From assembly GCA_005778405.1 (NCBI GenBank), contig SXOA01000132.1, positions 1-64,000 of the forward strand: a DNA stretch of 64,000 nucleotides, read 5' to 3'. This DNA comes from Planctomycetaceae bacterium (GTDB lineage Bacteria; Planctomycetota; Planctomycetia; Pirellulales; Pirellulaceae). This document shows, one piece after another, positions 16,867 through 25,885 of the stretch. Numbering within the stretch: the stretch's first letter is position 1; every line of letters starts with the position of its first letter. The position numbers and the translations under genes are program-made. The notes below the pieces were generated by a model. That model had not been told where the DNA came from. It made no database searches and saw only the letters and a program-made list of their open reading frames with translations.

Positions 16867-17285
16867 ACACCTTCGAACAGTAGCCGGTCGGGACGACGCG
16901 GTCGAAAGAACGCCCTAAGGGTTCCTTTTTCTCTGACTCGCTTTATGCCGATGGCCGACGCAACTTTACGCGCCGGTTTCACGGCTTGGCCACCCGCGAA
17001 CATCCGAATGGAGAAGAGGAACCCGTACCCATCTCTGCGGGCTCCGCGCCTCCGCGTGATGCTCTCCTATCAAGTAGGGGCATCACGCCAAGGCGCAGAG
17101 ACCGCAGAGGTAAGACAGATGGGAGTCATGCGGCTGATGTGATTTCTCTCCGCGCCCCTCTGTGTGCAGCGCGGTTCAATTCAGGCTCATTGCCGGCGAT
17201 TTGCAGGCTCCTTGTCAGTCCCTAGCCAATCTGTCACGATGCTGGTTTCTTGCCCAGTTTTCCGTCCATTTCACCGAGCCCTCCC
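16867..17285. other. 419-base intergenic region with one inverted repeat
   Basis: No gene is supported here. It contains the CTCTGCGG-type inverted repeat at 17033-17109, listed separately. The last 100 bases before the xylA ATG are fairly T- and C-rich and would hold its promoter, but no clear -35/-10 pair or ribosome-binding site was recognised. A CTAAGGG...CCTTTTTCT stretch near 16914-16931 could end transcription of the YIP1 gene. Confidence 0.5.
17033..17109. repeat. CTCTGCGG-type inverted repeat hairpin
   Basis: Arms 17033-17062 and 17080-17109 are inverse copies over 30 bases with about four mismatches and a 17-base loop. The unit reads CTCTGCGGTCTCTGCGCC and then ends GCGTGATGC. It resembles a widely scattered type of intergenic bacterial repeat. 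In design (inverse pair, short spacer) it matches the AATGACx hairpins. Confidence 0.8.
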
Positions 17286-18596
17286 ATGCCCGCATTCCCT
17301 GAAATCCAGAAGATCAAGTACGAAGGTCCGCAGTCGAAGAATCCGCTGGCGTTTCGCTGGTACAACGAAGGCGAAGTCGTCGAAGGGAAGACGATGAAGG
17401 AGCAGCTCCGGTTCGCGGTGGTGTATTGGCACACGTTCCGCGGGACGGGGAGCGATCCGTTTGGCTCGGCGACGATGGTCCGGCCGTGGGATGACGGGAG
17501 CGACAGCGTGGAGAACGCCCAGCGGCGGGCGCGGGTGGCGTTTGAGTTCATCGAGAAGGTCGGGGCTCCGTTCTATGCGTTCCACGACCGGGACGTGGCC
17601 CCTGAAGGGAAGACCGTCGCCGAGAGCAACAAGAACTTCGACGCGGTGGAGAAGGTGCTGAAGGAGGAGCAGCAGCGGACGGGGATCAAGCTGCTGTGGG
17701 GGACGGCCAACATGTTCAGCCACCCGCGATACATGCACGGGGCGGCGACGACCTGCAATGCCGACGTCTTCGCCTAGGCCGCCTGCCAGGTAAAGAAGTG
17801 CCTGGAGGTGACACTGGAACTCGGTGGCGAGAACTATGTCTTCTGGGGTGGCCGCGAAGGGTATCAGAACCTGCTCGGCACCGACATGAAGCGGGAGCTC
17901 GACCACCTGGGCCGCTTCTTCCACATGGCGGTCGATTACGCGAAGCAGATCGGCTTTAAGGGGACGTTCCTGATCGAGCCCAAGCCCAAAGAGCCGACCA
18001 AACACCAGTACGACAGCGACGCGGCTGCCTGCCTCAACTTCCTGCGGCAATACGACCTGATGAAGCATTTTAAATTGAACATCGAGACCAACCACGCGAC
18101 GCTCGCCGGCCACACGATGATGCACGAGCTAGACTACGCGGGGGCCCAGGGGGCGCTCGGCTCGATCGACGCCAACACCGGCGACCTGATGCTCGGCTGG
18201 GACACCGACCAGTTCCCGACCAGCTACTACCTGACTGCCGAGATCATGTGGATGATCCTAAAGCACGGCGGCATCGGCAGCGGCGGCGTGAACTTTGACG
18301 CCAAGGTCCGCCGCGAAAGCTTCGAGCCCATCGACCTGTTCCACGCCCACATCGGCGGCATGGACGCTTTTGCCCGCGGCCTGAAAGTCGCAGCCGCCAT
18401 TCGGGCCGAAGGGGAGTTCGCCCGGTTCGTGAAGGACCGCTACAGTAGCTTCGACAGCGGCATTGGGGCGGAGATTGAAGCCGGAAAAACCGACTTCACC
18501 AAGCTGGAAAAGTATATCATGGAGAAGGGCGACATCACCCCGAACAAGAGCGGCAGGCAAGAAATGCTGGAGAATTTGTTCAACCGGTATCTATAA
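17286..18596 (+). pseudogene. xylA: xylose isomerase interrupted by one in-frame TAG
   Basis: The frame encodes a full-length xylose isomerase of 436 residue positions broken only by TAG at 17775-17777, after NADVFA. Translation continues in the same frame with [11 protein letters not shown]. The stop stands at an aromatic position (Trp in the E. coli enzyme), one base change from a sense codon. Everything else is intact: the active-site His in FYAFHDRDV, the metal ligands in [32 protein letters not shown] and GWDTDQFPT, and NFDAKVRR. The enzyme would convert xylose to xylulose. A very recent null mutation, a sequence error or amber readthrough are all possible. No xylB lies nearby. Confidence 0.88.
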
Positions 18597-18680
18597 TCAA
18601 CGGAGTCGGGAGGAGTTTCGCGGAATTGATTCTGCCGATGAAAAGTCGTCGACCGCGAAACCCCTCTCGACTCCTTTCGT

Positions 18681-19397
18681 ATGCCCGGCATGTCCATCGA
18701 CCGTCCCAGCGCCGAACAGGAATTAGAAGCCCTCAGGGCCGAGCGGCAGCAGCTTCTGCGCACGTTGGAGTTCCATGAAAGGGACCGGCAGCTCCTGGCG
18801 TTCGAAATCCACGACGGCATTGTGCAGGACATGACGGCGGCCCTCATCTTCCTGGATGCGGCAGCAGAAGGGGCGTCCTTTGCCGATGAAAGGGACAAGG
18901 GGGCGTGCGTGCGCGGGTTGCGGATACTCCGCGACAGCCTGGCCGAAGCCCGCCGGCTGATCCAGGGGCTGATTCCCGTGGTGCTTGATGAGCGGGGGCT
19001 TGCCATCTCCCTCGAGAATCTGGTGGCACGGTTTAAGAGCGACCACGGCCTGGAAGTCGACCTCACCACGAAAGTCAACTTCATCCACCTGACACCGGCC
19101 GTCGAGATGGTGGTCCTCCGCATCGTGCAGGAGGCCCTCAACAACGTCTTGCGTCATAGTCAGGCGAACAAAGCCGAAGTTCGCGTGACGCAGACCGATC
19201 ATGAATTGCGGGTTGGCGTCCAGGACTGGGGCGTTGGCTTCGATCCCGCTCAGGTGAAGAAGACTCGTTATGGCCTGACCGGAATGCGGGAGCGAGCCCG
19301 ACTCTTCGGTGGCACGACAGAAATCGACAGCTCCGTGGGCAAGGGCACACGAATCATTGTCACGCTGCCCCTGGCGGACGCGATTTTGCAAGTCTAA
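18681..19397 (+). CDS. cytoplasmic histidine kinase of the NarX/LiaS (HPK7) type
   Basis: A 238-residue protein with no membrane span and no sensor domain. A coiled-coil start (EQELEALRAERQQLLRTLEF) leads into the dimerisation/phosphoacceptor box FEIHDGIVQDM (His near residue 44). The N box QEALNNVLRHSQA, G1 box QDWGVGFD and G2 box GLTGMRERARLFGG follow, ending KGTRIIVTLPL. Such kinases phosphorylate NarL-type response regulators. No regulator gene is adjacent, so the partner is unknown; the input must come through the N-terminal coil. A start at 18690 (MSIDRP) is also possible. Confidence 0.87.
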   Translation: MPGMSIDRPSAEQELEALRAERQQLLRTLEFHERDRQLLAFEIHDGIVQDMTAALIFLDAAAEGASFADERDKGACVRGLRILRDSLAEARRLIQGLIPVVLDERGLAISLENLVARFKSDHGLEVDLTTKVNFIHLTPAVEMVVLRIVQEALNNVLRHSQANKAEVRVTQTDHELRVGVQDWGVGFDPAQVKKTRYGLTGMRERARLFGGTTEIDSSVGKGTRIIVTLPLADAILQV

Positions 19398-19446
19398 CCG
19401 CAGTGTCCACGTAGTGAATCCCCAAGTGGACGCGGGGGCTAGGCAA

Positions 19447-20511
19447 TTATCGTCGCCATCGAAGTCTTCGCGGGGCAGGGCAGGGGAGGGGGGCTACGTC
19501 CGCCACCGTCCGATTCACCATGCCATTCACCAGCCAGATATTCCGGAACATCACCGGATTGCCGTGGTCTTGCAAGTTAATGGGAAAGTCCTCTGGCCCT
19601 TCGACCTTGCCGCCGCCGGTTTTGCCAGTGATTTCACGCTCGGAATGAATTGGCACGCCGTTGTGCAGCACGGTGATGCGGGCATTGGCGAGTTTCGACT
19701 TGCCGTCCGCCGTCCACTGTGCCGCGGTGAACCAGATGTCATAGGTCTGCCACGCGAGCGGCGGCAAGCACATGTTCACCGAAGGAGCTGTTTGCGTATA
19801 GAGCCCACCACATTCGTTGTTCGCGCCGTCCAGGCCGAACGAGTCGAGAATCTGCACCTCGTAACGCTGCTGGATGTAGACGCCGCTATTGCCGCGTCCC
19901 TGGCCGCGAGCCTTGGGCATGTAAGGGGTGCGGAATTCCAAGTGCATGTGAAAATCGTGCACAGCTATTTTCGACAGCACGCCAGCGAGCAGCGTCCCGT
20001 CTGGAGCGAGTTTGCCACCAGTGAACTGCTCCGTATTACTCCCGTCGAACAGTACCGTCGCTTCCGGCGGGGCAGCGGCACCCATCGTCGGGCTCTCGCG
20101 GTGAGTTTTTGAAAGAACTCCCGCTTTTTTTCCGTCCGCGGTATAAATCGCCGCCTGATCGGCCGCCAGGAGCAACTGGTGAGTCACGCCTTGCAACAAG
20201 ATGCGGCTGCCGGCGCGAGAACCCGTCGTCTTTTGCCGCCGACTGCCGTCCCAACCAGCGCCAGGAAGTCCGCCGCGATAGAGGACGCCCTCAAACTTGC
20301 CCTCTCCGAGCGCGACGACTTGCAAGCCCACTTGCATCCACGGCTGTCCCGGCGGGGAAAGCTCACCGACGTACTCTCCTTGGACGACAAAATCGTCGTC
20401 GGCCTGGGAGGCGTCAATGACCGCCCCCTTGAAGAGATCCTTGGGCTGACCAAAGGTCTGGGTGGGAGACATTGCCGCGGCAAGGAGCAGAAAAAACAAA
20501 AGATGCCGCAT
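19447..20511 (-). CDS. exported DUF1080-domain protein
   Basis: A 354-residue protein from MRHLLFFLLLAAAMSPTQTF, a signal peptide. Residues about 30-150 are a beta-rich domain without a recognised family. The DUF1080 domain follows (VLFDGSNTEQFTGG, GRGNSGVYIQQRYEVQILDSFG, INLQDHGNPVMFRNIWLV), the jelly-roll fold of 3-keto-disaccharide hydrolases. The tail after VNGMVNRTVAD is basic and low in complexity. The longer start at 20541 adds ten residues ahead of the signal peptide and is less likely. Probably periplasmic glycan processing. Confidence 0.8.
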   Translation of the reverse strand: MRHLLFFLLLAAAMSPTQTFGQPKDLFKGAVIDASQADDDFVVQGEYVGELSPPGQPWMQVGLQVVALGEGKFEGVLYRGGLPGAGWDGSRRQKTTGSRAGSRILLQGVTHQLLLAADQAAIYTADGKKAGVLSKTHRESPTMGAAAPPEATVLFDGSNTEQFTGGKLAPDGTLLAGVLSKIAVHDFHMHLEFRTPYMPKARGQGRGNSGVYIQQRYEVQILDSFGLDGANNECGGLYTQTAPSVNMCLPPLAWQTYDIWFTAAQWTADGKSKLANARITVLHNGVPIHSEREITGKTGGGKVEGPEDFPINLQDHGNPVMFRNIWLVNGMVNRTVADVAPLPCPAPRRLRWRR

Positions 20512-20578
20512 GGAATTCTCGCAGTCGAAGGAGAGGAACAAAGAGGTGCCTCCATTCTGACTACCGAGAGCGGTGGGT

Positions 20579-22081
20579 TCAAGCGTTGCGAATTAGGTCT
20601 ACTACTCCGCTCATTGTGTATTCCATGGCTTCCGCAGTCGGTTCGAACCCCATTTCTCGTAGCGTAACGCTGGTAATTGGGCTGATGCTCACCAGCTTTG
20701 TGTTTTTCAGGCTCTCGCCAAACAACTTCACCAGCGATTTGGCGATGGCGGAGCTGGTGACCGTGACCCAGTCGATTTTTCCTGCTTCCATCAGTTCCAT
20801 AATCTGCGGGTCGGCAGCCGCCACATCGTTGCTCTGATAGACGACTACCTGTTCGACAACTCCGCCCGCAGCGGTCAACTCTTCCGCCAATATCTCTCGA
20901 CCGCGGCTAGCGCGGGCCAGCAGGAACCGCTGGCCGCGGGCCTTTCCGGCCAGGCTGCTGGCGAGCGACTCCGCCCGGAACTCATCGGGAATCAGGTCGG
21001 CCTTGAGGTGATATCGCAGCAGCTCTTCCGCTGTACCGGGGCCGATGGCGGCGAGCTTGAGAGAACCAAGTGCTCTCAAATCCCTGCCAGTCGCTAACAT
21101 TCTCTCCAGCAAGTACCGCACGCCGTTGGAACTCGAAAAGACCAGCCAATCAAACTCACTCAGCCGCTTCAATGCTGAATCCACCTCGCCCCAATCCGTC
21201 GGCGAACCGATTTCAATCGCCGGGTGGAGCAGCACGTCCGCCCCAAGTTCCGCCAGCGGACCAGCAAGCGCCGTCGCTTGATGTGCGGGCCGGGTCACCA
21301 GGATTTTCTTCCCGAACAGAGGACGCTTCTCGAACCAGCCGTAGCTTTCCGCCAAAGCCGCCACGCTCCCGATGATGAAAATGACCGGTGGCCGGAGCTT
21401 GGCTTGCTCGACTGTCGCGGCTACTTCACCGAGCGTTGTCCGCAGCGTCCGCTGATCTGTCTGGGAGCAGCGGCGAACGACGGCGACCGGCGTGTTTGCT
21501 GGTTTACCGTGGGCGAACAATTCCGCCGCCCAGTGCCGCACGGTCGTCACCCCCATGTAGAAAACGAGCGTCCCCGGAAATTTTGCCAGCGCTGCAAAAT
21601 CCACGGCTTGTTCGTGCTTCTCCGAATCCTCGCGTCCCGTCACTAGTGCCACCGCTGACGCCAGATCTCGGTGTGTAATCGGAATCCCCGCATAACTTCC
21701 CGCCGCCAGTGCCGCCGTGATGCCTGGAACGATCTCGAACTCGATTCCCTCCCGCATCAGCCGCTCTACTTCCTCCGCCCCTCGGGCAAAGATCGCCGGG
21801 TCACCGCTCTTGAGCCGCACGACGGTCTTTCCGGCGCGGGCATGGGCCACAAGCTGGTCGTTAATCTCCTCTTGCGGCCAAATCCGCCCACCACCATGTT
21901 TCCCCAGGCAAATCCGCTCCGTCTGATCGCGGCAGTGGGCGACGAGGACTGGGTTCACTAGGTAGTCGAACAGCACGACATCCGCCCGCCGCAAACACTC
22001 CGCCCCGCGCAGCGTCAGCAGAGCCGGGTCGCCGGGACCGGCACCGACAAGGTAAACTTTGCCTGGAGTTTGCTGCATCAT
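20579..22081 (-). CDS. cobA-hemD: fused uroporphyrinogen-III C-methyltransferase / uroporphyrinogen-III synthase
   Basis: A 500-residue two-domain enzyme. Residues 5-245 are SUMT/CobA: VYLVGAGPGDPALLTLRG, VRLKSGDPAIFARG and VPGITAALAAGSYAGIPITHR are the SAM-binding and active-site motifs. Residues 255-495 are HemD: KILVTRPAHQATALAGPLAELG, FDWLVFSSSNGVRYLL and ITSVTLREMGFEPTAEA. HemD closes hydroxymethylbilane to uroporphyrinogen III, and CobA methylates it to precorrin-2 for siroheme and cobalamin. The neighbouring hemX-like and hemA genes on the other strand support a tetrapyrrole cluster. Confidence 0.93.
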   Translation of the reverse strand: MMQQTPGKVYLVGAGPGDPALLTLRGAECLRRADVVLFDYLVNPVLVAHCRDQTERICLGKHGGGRIWPQEEINDQLVAHARAGKTVVRLKSGDPAIFARGAEEVERLMREGIEFEIVPGITAALAAGSYAGIPITHRDLASAVALVTGREDSEKHEQAVDFAALAKFPGTLVFYMGVTTVRHWAAELFAHGKPANTPVAVVRRCSQTDQRTLRTTLGEVAATVEQAKLRPPVIFIIGSVAALAESYGWFEKRPLFGKKILVTRPAHQATALAGPLAELGADVLLHPAIEIGSPTDWGEVDSALKRLSEFDWLVFSSSNGVRYLLERMLATGRDLRALGSLKLAAIGPGTAEELLRYHLKADLIPDEFRAESLASSLAGKARGQRFLLARASRGREILAEELTAAGGVVEQVVVYQSNDVAAADPQIMELMEAGKIDWVTVTSSAIAKSLVKLFGESLKNTKLVSISPITSVTLREMGFEPTAEAMEYTMSGVVDLIRNA

Positions 22082-22117
22082 GGAGACTCCATACTAAACC
22101 AAATCAAGAGTTGACGG

Positions 22118-22155
22118 AGCCACGGATGAAAAACGGATTGAACATGGATGAAAAG
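22118..22155. repeat. dispersed CCACGGATGAAAAACGGATT-type repeat
   Basis: This AT-richer segment before the TPR gene reads as successive near-copies of CGGAT(T/G)GAACA and CGGATGAAAA. An inverse, similar copy lies at 63250-63286 before the multiheme cytochrome gene. In both places ATGs in the repeat create unlikely longer starts. Confidence 0.6.
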
Positions 22156-22165
22156 GCTGGGGTCT

Positions 22166-23464
22166 ATGCCTGACTCCCTCCCCCACATCACCCCCGCTCA
22201 GCGTCAGCGGCTGCAAAAGCTGTGGGAGGAGGCTCGCGCCGTCATGGCTCAAGCCAGTTCGTCGCCAGGTCGCAAGGATGCCGAGAAAGTCCATGATCTG
22301 CTCTCCGAATGCGTCATCGCCGATCCTGGTAACACAGTCTATCTCGATGCCCTGCTGGTAAACCTTCGGCACGTGCCGATTACGCCGAGATTCAGCATCC
22401 GATATGTTCTTTCAAAGACTGGCTCGGGGTATCACAGGCTTCTAAAAGCAAATTCGGATCATGATCTCGTCAAAGTGCTTACGCTTGGGCCGGCGGCGTT
22501 GCGGGACGCCGGGAATCGGTCCAGCGAAATCCTGTTCGCCCTTTCTCAAGCCTGCCAAGCTTTGGACCTGCCTCAGGCGGAGGTTCGCTATCTGCAGGAA
22601 GGACTGTGTTACATGCCGGGAAATCTGTTTGCGGCAATTCTGTTTCGATCGCTCATGCGACAAGGCCGATTCGACGAAGCTCGCAAGACGATTGAACCCA
22701 TTCGAGACACTGTGAGTGACATGGATGACCTGCTGGCCGTATTGGACGGAACGCCCCCCACTAACGTTGCGCAAAAGGGCGCGTTTTCGTGGAGCGAATG
22801 CCAGGATAATGCGAATGACTATCTTGCTCTCGCTGCCGAGCATGTAAAGCTTGGTCACTTCGATGAAGCAGAGGCGGCCGCTGCCAAGGCCATGTCGCTA
22901 TCGGGCGGGGATCTCGCCGTCCGCGAGACAATGGAAGAGATCTCCCTGACTCGCCTCAAAGACAACGTCGCCATCGCCCGCCGCCTAGTAGGGCACGACC
23001 CATCTCCGGCCCACCAGCAAACGCTCCGTCGCTGGGAGGAGGAGCTTGGCCGGCTGGAACTGGCTACGTTTTACGCCAGGAGTGAGCGTTTCCCGCAGGA
23101 TGCGGGGCTCAAGCTGGAAGTCGCCCGCCGTCTCAAACGGGCTGGCAACTTTAGCGGGGCCATCCAGCGGCTGGAAGAAATTGCCGCCGACCAAAAGCTC
23201 CGCTCCGGTGTCTTCCTCGAACTCGGCGAATGCTGGCAGCACCTGCGGCAGTTCGACAAGGCCCTGGACCTTTACACCCAGGCCATCGCCGCCGCAGAAC
23301 AATGGAGCCAAGGGGAGTCTCTCCATCTCGCTCTCTACCGCGCCGGTTCCCTCGCTGCCGCATTGCAGCGAGGGGCTGACGCTAAAGCCTTGTTCCAACG
23401 TCTCGTTACTCTCGCCCCTGATTTCAAGGACGCCCGCCAGTGGCTGCTAAAACTGGCTCCTTAG
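22166..23464 (+). CDS. TPR-repeat protein
   Basis: A 432-residue soluble protein from the ATG at 22166 (MPDSLPHITPAQRQRLQKLW); an ATG at 22148 lies next to a dispersed repeat. Helical pairs typical of tetratricopeptide repeats occur throughout: LLSECVIADPGNTVYLDALL, FALSQACQALDLPQAEVRYL, LFAAILFRSLMRQGRFDEAR, HVKLGHFDEAEAAAAKAM and LELGECWQHLRQFDKALDLY. No signal peptide is seen, so it is probably cytoplasmic and serves as a protein-interaction scaffold. It precedes the hemX-like gene by about 150 bases on the same strand. Function not predictable. Confidence 0.75.
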   Translation: MPDSLPHITPAQRQRLQKLWEEARAVMAQASSSPGRKDAEKVHDLLSECVIADPGNTVYLDALLVNLRHVPITPRFSIRYVLSKTGSGYHRLLKANSDHDLVKVLTLGPAALRDAGNRSSEILFALSQACQALDLPQAEVRYLQEGLCYMPGNLFAAILFRSLMRQGRFDEARKTIEPIRDTVSDMDDLLAVLDGTPPTNVAQKGAFSWSECQDNANDYLALAAEHVKLGHFDEAEAAAAKAMSLSGGDLAVRETMEEISLTRLKDNVAIARRLVGHDPSPAHQQTLRRWEEELGRLELATFYARSERFPQDAGLKLEVARRLKRAGNFSGAIQRLEEIAADQKLRSGVFLELGECWQHLRQFDKALDLYTQAIAAAEQWSQGESLHLALYRAGSLAAALQRGADAKALFQRLVTLAPDFKDARQWLLKLAP

Positions 23465-23615
23465 CATGCGTCCCAGAGAAACACGAATTCGAGCCCCGGC
23501 ACCCCTGACTCTTGGGCGTTTTGCGTGATCGGCTTGGTACAATGGAAGCGACACCAGGCCCCGGTGCCCCAGACGGTTGTCGCACTGTTGGAATGCCGGC
23601 GCGCTATTTACGGGC

Positions 23616-24560
23616 ATGTTTGCATTCATTTTCCTTCCCATGCTGACCGGTATTTCCCTCGTCTGTTTTTCGACCAGCTATGCGATTACGCTGGCGCTGG
23701 AAGTGTCGCGGCTGTTTTTTCGCATGCCAATCCGGGTCGTGGTGATGCTGCTGTTCGCGGTTATCGGCTTCGCGATGCAGACGCTGTATCTTTACAACCG
23801 GGCGACCGCGCCGGGGCTAGCGAGCGTTCCCCTTTCCAACTGGCACGACTGGTATGTGATTGCCGCATGGGTCCTGGCGGCTGCGTATGTCTTTCTCGCG
23901 GCTTCCCGCCCGCGGACATCAGTCGGGCTATTTCTGCTCCCGGTCGTGCTGGTGCTGATAGGCGTGGCGTATGCCTTCCCTCAGGACCGTTCGCTGGCAC
24001 AAACGAGCGCCGAGAATGTTTGGGGCATTGCTCATGGCGTACTGCTGTTGCTCGGCACCATCGCCATCTCACTAGGTTTTGTGGCAGGGCTAATGTACCT
24101 CGCCCAGTCCTACCGGCTTAAGCAAAAGCTGCCACCGCGGCCGGGATTCAAGCTTCCCAATCTGGAGTGGCTGCAGAGAATCAATAAGCAACTGCTGGCG
24201 GTGTCGAGCTTCTTCATCGCCCTGGGCATCATCGCCGGCGCTATCTTGAATCTGGTTAAACACCAGGAGGTGCCGTGGGGAGATCCAATTGTCATCATGT
24301 CCGGCGTACTGCTGGCGTGGCTCACCGTGGCGACCATTTTCGAGTGGACCTACAAGCCGGCCCAACAAGGGCGGAAGGTAGCATACTTGACCGTCGCCAG
24401 CTTCATTATGCTGGCGATGGTGATGGGACTGCTCTTGATGGGGTCGACGCAGCACACGAAAGGGGCCGGTGGGATAGGCTTCCAGTCTGCCCAGCAGACT
24501 TCTTGGAACAGCATTTCTCTGGGCAGGCTGGAAGCCTACCCCACGGAGGGATCCCTATGA
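23616..24560 (+). CDS. HemX/CcsA-like inner-membrane protein with repeat-derived C-terminus
   Basis: A 314-residue protein with eight hydrophobic segments. WGIAHGVLLLLGTIAISLGFVAGLMYLAQSY and the surrounding His positions resemble the CcsA/HemX/CcmC heme-handling family. A partner cytochrome-biogenesis protein is absent, and the position directly before hemA matches hemX. The ATG at 23616 is preferred to an upstream TTG. After LMGSTQHTKG the last 20 or so residues (IGFQSAQQTSWNSISLGRL) are the translation of a dispersed inverted repeat, so the true C-terminus was extended or replaced. The stop overlaps the hemA start (ATGA). Confidence 0.78.
   Translation: MFAFIFLPMLTGISLVCFSTSYAITLALEVSRLFFRMPIRVVVMLLFAVIGFAMQTLYLYNRATAPGLASVPLSNWHDWYVIAAWVLAAAYVFLAASRPRTSVGLFLLPVVLVLIGVAYAFPQDRSLAQTSAENVWGIAHGVLLLLGTIAISLGFVAGLMYLAQSYRLKQKLPPRPGFKLPNLEWLQRINKQLLAVSSFFIALGIIAGAILNLVKHQEVPWGDPIVIMSGVLLAWLTVATIFEWTYKPAQQGRKVAYLTVASFIMLAMVMGLLLMGSTQHTKGAGGIGFQSAQQTSWNSISLGRLEAYPTEGSL
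24471..24542. repeat. inverted repeat of the TAGGCTTCCAGCCTGCCCAG family inside a coding end
   Basis: Arms 24471-24494 and 24519-24542 are inverse copies over 24 bases with two mismatches and a 24-base spacer. They encode the last residues of the HemX-like protein and end four bases before the GGAGGG that serves as hemA ribosome-binding site. Related single arms are at 53381-53402 and 58014-58032. Confidence 0.88.
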
Positions 24561-25831
24561 AGCTGCAAATGGTCGGCTGCAGCCATCATACCGCTCCGGT
24601 GGAAGTGCGCGAGCGGCTGGCCTTCAGCAAGGATCAGGCAGTCGATGCCCTGTCGCGGTTACGATTGCAGTATCCGGAAGCGGAGGCGGTGCTGCTTTCC
24701 ACTTGCAACCGCGTGGAGTTGTACGTCGCCAGCGAAACGGCGGAGTCGTGTCCGTCGCATCACGATGTGGTGGCGTTCCTGGCCAGCTTTCATGGGCTCG
24801 ACCCGGTGGAGGTATTCAACGACCTTTTCGAGCGGACCGGCGAGGACTTTGTGCGGCACCTGTTCACCGTGGCGGCCAGCCTGGATAGCATGGTGGTCGG
24901 AGAGGCCCAGATCCTCGCGCAAGTTAAGCAAGCCTATGAACTGGCGACCGCGGCGAGCAGCGTGGGCCCGCTGACCAATGCCGCGTTTCAGGCAGCCCTC
25001 CGCGTCGCCAAACGGGTGGCGACAGAAACCGCCATCCAGCAGAAGCGAGTGAGCATTCCCAGCGTCGCCGTGGCCGACTACGCGAAGGAGTTCTTCGAGC
25101 GGTTTGACGACAAGAAGGTGCTGGTCATCGGTGCCGGCGAGATGGGAGAGGAGACGCTACGATATCTCATCGACGAAGGGGTCCGCGATATCAGCATCGT
25201 CAGCCGCACTATGCAGCGGTCGGAAGAGCTGGCCACGAAGCTGGCGGGCAAACCGGCGGCGTGGGAAAAGCTGCACGATCTGCTGATTGAGGCAGACCTG
25301 GTCGTCTCTGCGACGGGGGCCAGCGAGCAGGTTGTCACAGTGGCAATGTTTGAGGAAATCGAGAAGGCCCGATATCAACGGCCTCTGCTCATTTTGGATC
25401 TCGCCATCCCCCGCGATTTTGAGCCGGCGGTGGGGGACTTCACGGGCGTCTATCTTTGCACCATCGACGACCTCTCGCAAGTCTGCCAGCGGAATCGCCG
25501 CGAGCGGGAAAAAGAGTGGCCCCGAGCCGAGCGCATCATCGCGGAAGAGACGGCCCGCTTCATGGCCGACTTGCACCACCGGGCCACCGCCCCCACCATC
25601 AAACGGCTCAAGGCTCGGGCCGACGAAGTCAAGGCCGAGGAGCTGGCCCGGCTGCTGAACAAGCTCGCGTCACTCGATGCCAAGACACATGGTGAAATCC
25701 GCCAGGCATTCGACCGGCTCGTGAACAAGCTTTTGCACCCGCCGCTGGAATCACTGCGGGATGAAGCAACCAAGGGAGCGCCGCATGGATTGCTGGACGC
25801 GCTGAAGAGGCTGTTTCAATTGAAGGACTAA
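24557..25831 (+). CDS. hemA: glutamyl-tRNA reductase
   Basis: A 424-residue protein of normal length. The N-terminal catalytic domain has GCSHHTAPVEVRERLAF and the nucleophile Cys in LLSTCNRVELYV. VGEAQILAQVKQAYELA follows, and the NADPH-binding domain has VLVIGAGEMGEETLRYL and SRTMQRSEELA. It ends with the helical dimerisation domain (TIKRLKARADEVKAEELARLL). It reduces Glu-tRNA(Glu) to glutamate-1-semialdehyde, the first step of C5 tetrapyrrole synthesis. GGAGGG lies 5 bases before the ATG, and the start overlaps the previous stop by ATGA, so translation is coupled. Confidence 0.96.
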   Translation: MKLQMVGCSHHTAPVEVRERLAFSKDQAVDALSRLRLQYPEAEAVLLSTCNRVELYVASETAESCPSHHDVVAFLASFHGLDPVEVFNDLFERTGEDFVRHLFTVAASLDSMVVGEAQILAQVKQAYELATAASSVGPLTNAAFQAALRVAKRVATETAIQQKRVSIPSVAVADYAKEFFERFDDKKVLVIGAGEMGEETLRYLIDEGVRDISIVSRTMQRSEELATKLAGKPAAWEKLHDLLIEADLVVSATGASEQVVTVAMFEEIEKARYQRPLLILDLAIPRDFEPAVGDFTGVYLCTIDDLSQVCQRNRREREKEWPRAERIIAEETARFMADLHHRATAPTIKRLKARADEVKAEELARLLNKLASLDAKTHGEIRQAFDRLVNKLLHPPLESLRDEATKGAPHGLLDALKRLFQLKD

Positions 25832-25835
25832 AGTG

Positions 25836-25881
25836 GTCCGCTCACTCCATGAGCGGACATGTCGGCACACGAAGAGTGCCG
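25836..25881. repeat. twin-hairpin repeat at a convergent gene junction
   Basis: Hairpin 1 (25836-25858) has the 9-base stem GTCCGCTCA/TGAGCGGAC. Hairpin 2 (25863-25881) has CGGCAC/GTGCCG. It fills the 54 bases between hemA and the convergent PQQ gene, and the bases just after it supply the TAG stop of the PQQ frame. A closely similar pair lies at 52437-52485. It could act as a two-way terminator, though no T-run is present. Confidence 0.75.
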
Positions 25882-25885
25882 GCTA

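Noticed and set aside
17160-17200. A tRNA suggested by GGTTCAATTC near 17173
   Set aside because: No acceptor stem, anticodon arm or complete T-arm could be built around it.
23616-24560. CcsA as part of a cytochrome c maturation system II
   Set aside because: No ResB/Ccs1 partner and no WWD-type tryptophan-rich motif was seen; placement before hemA fits HemX better.
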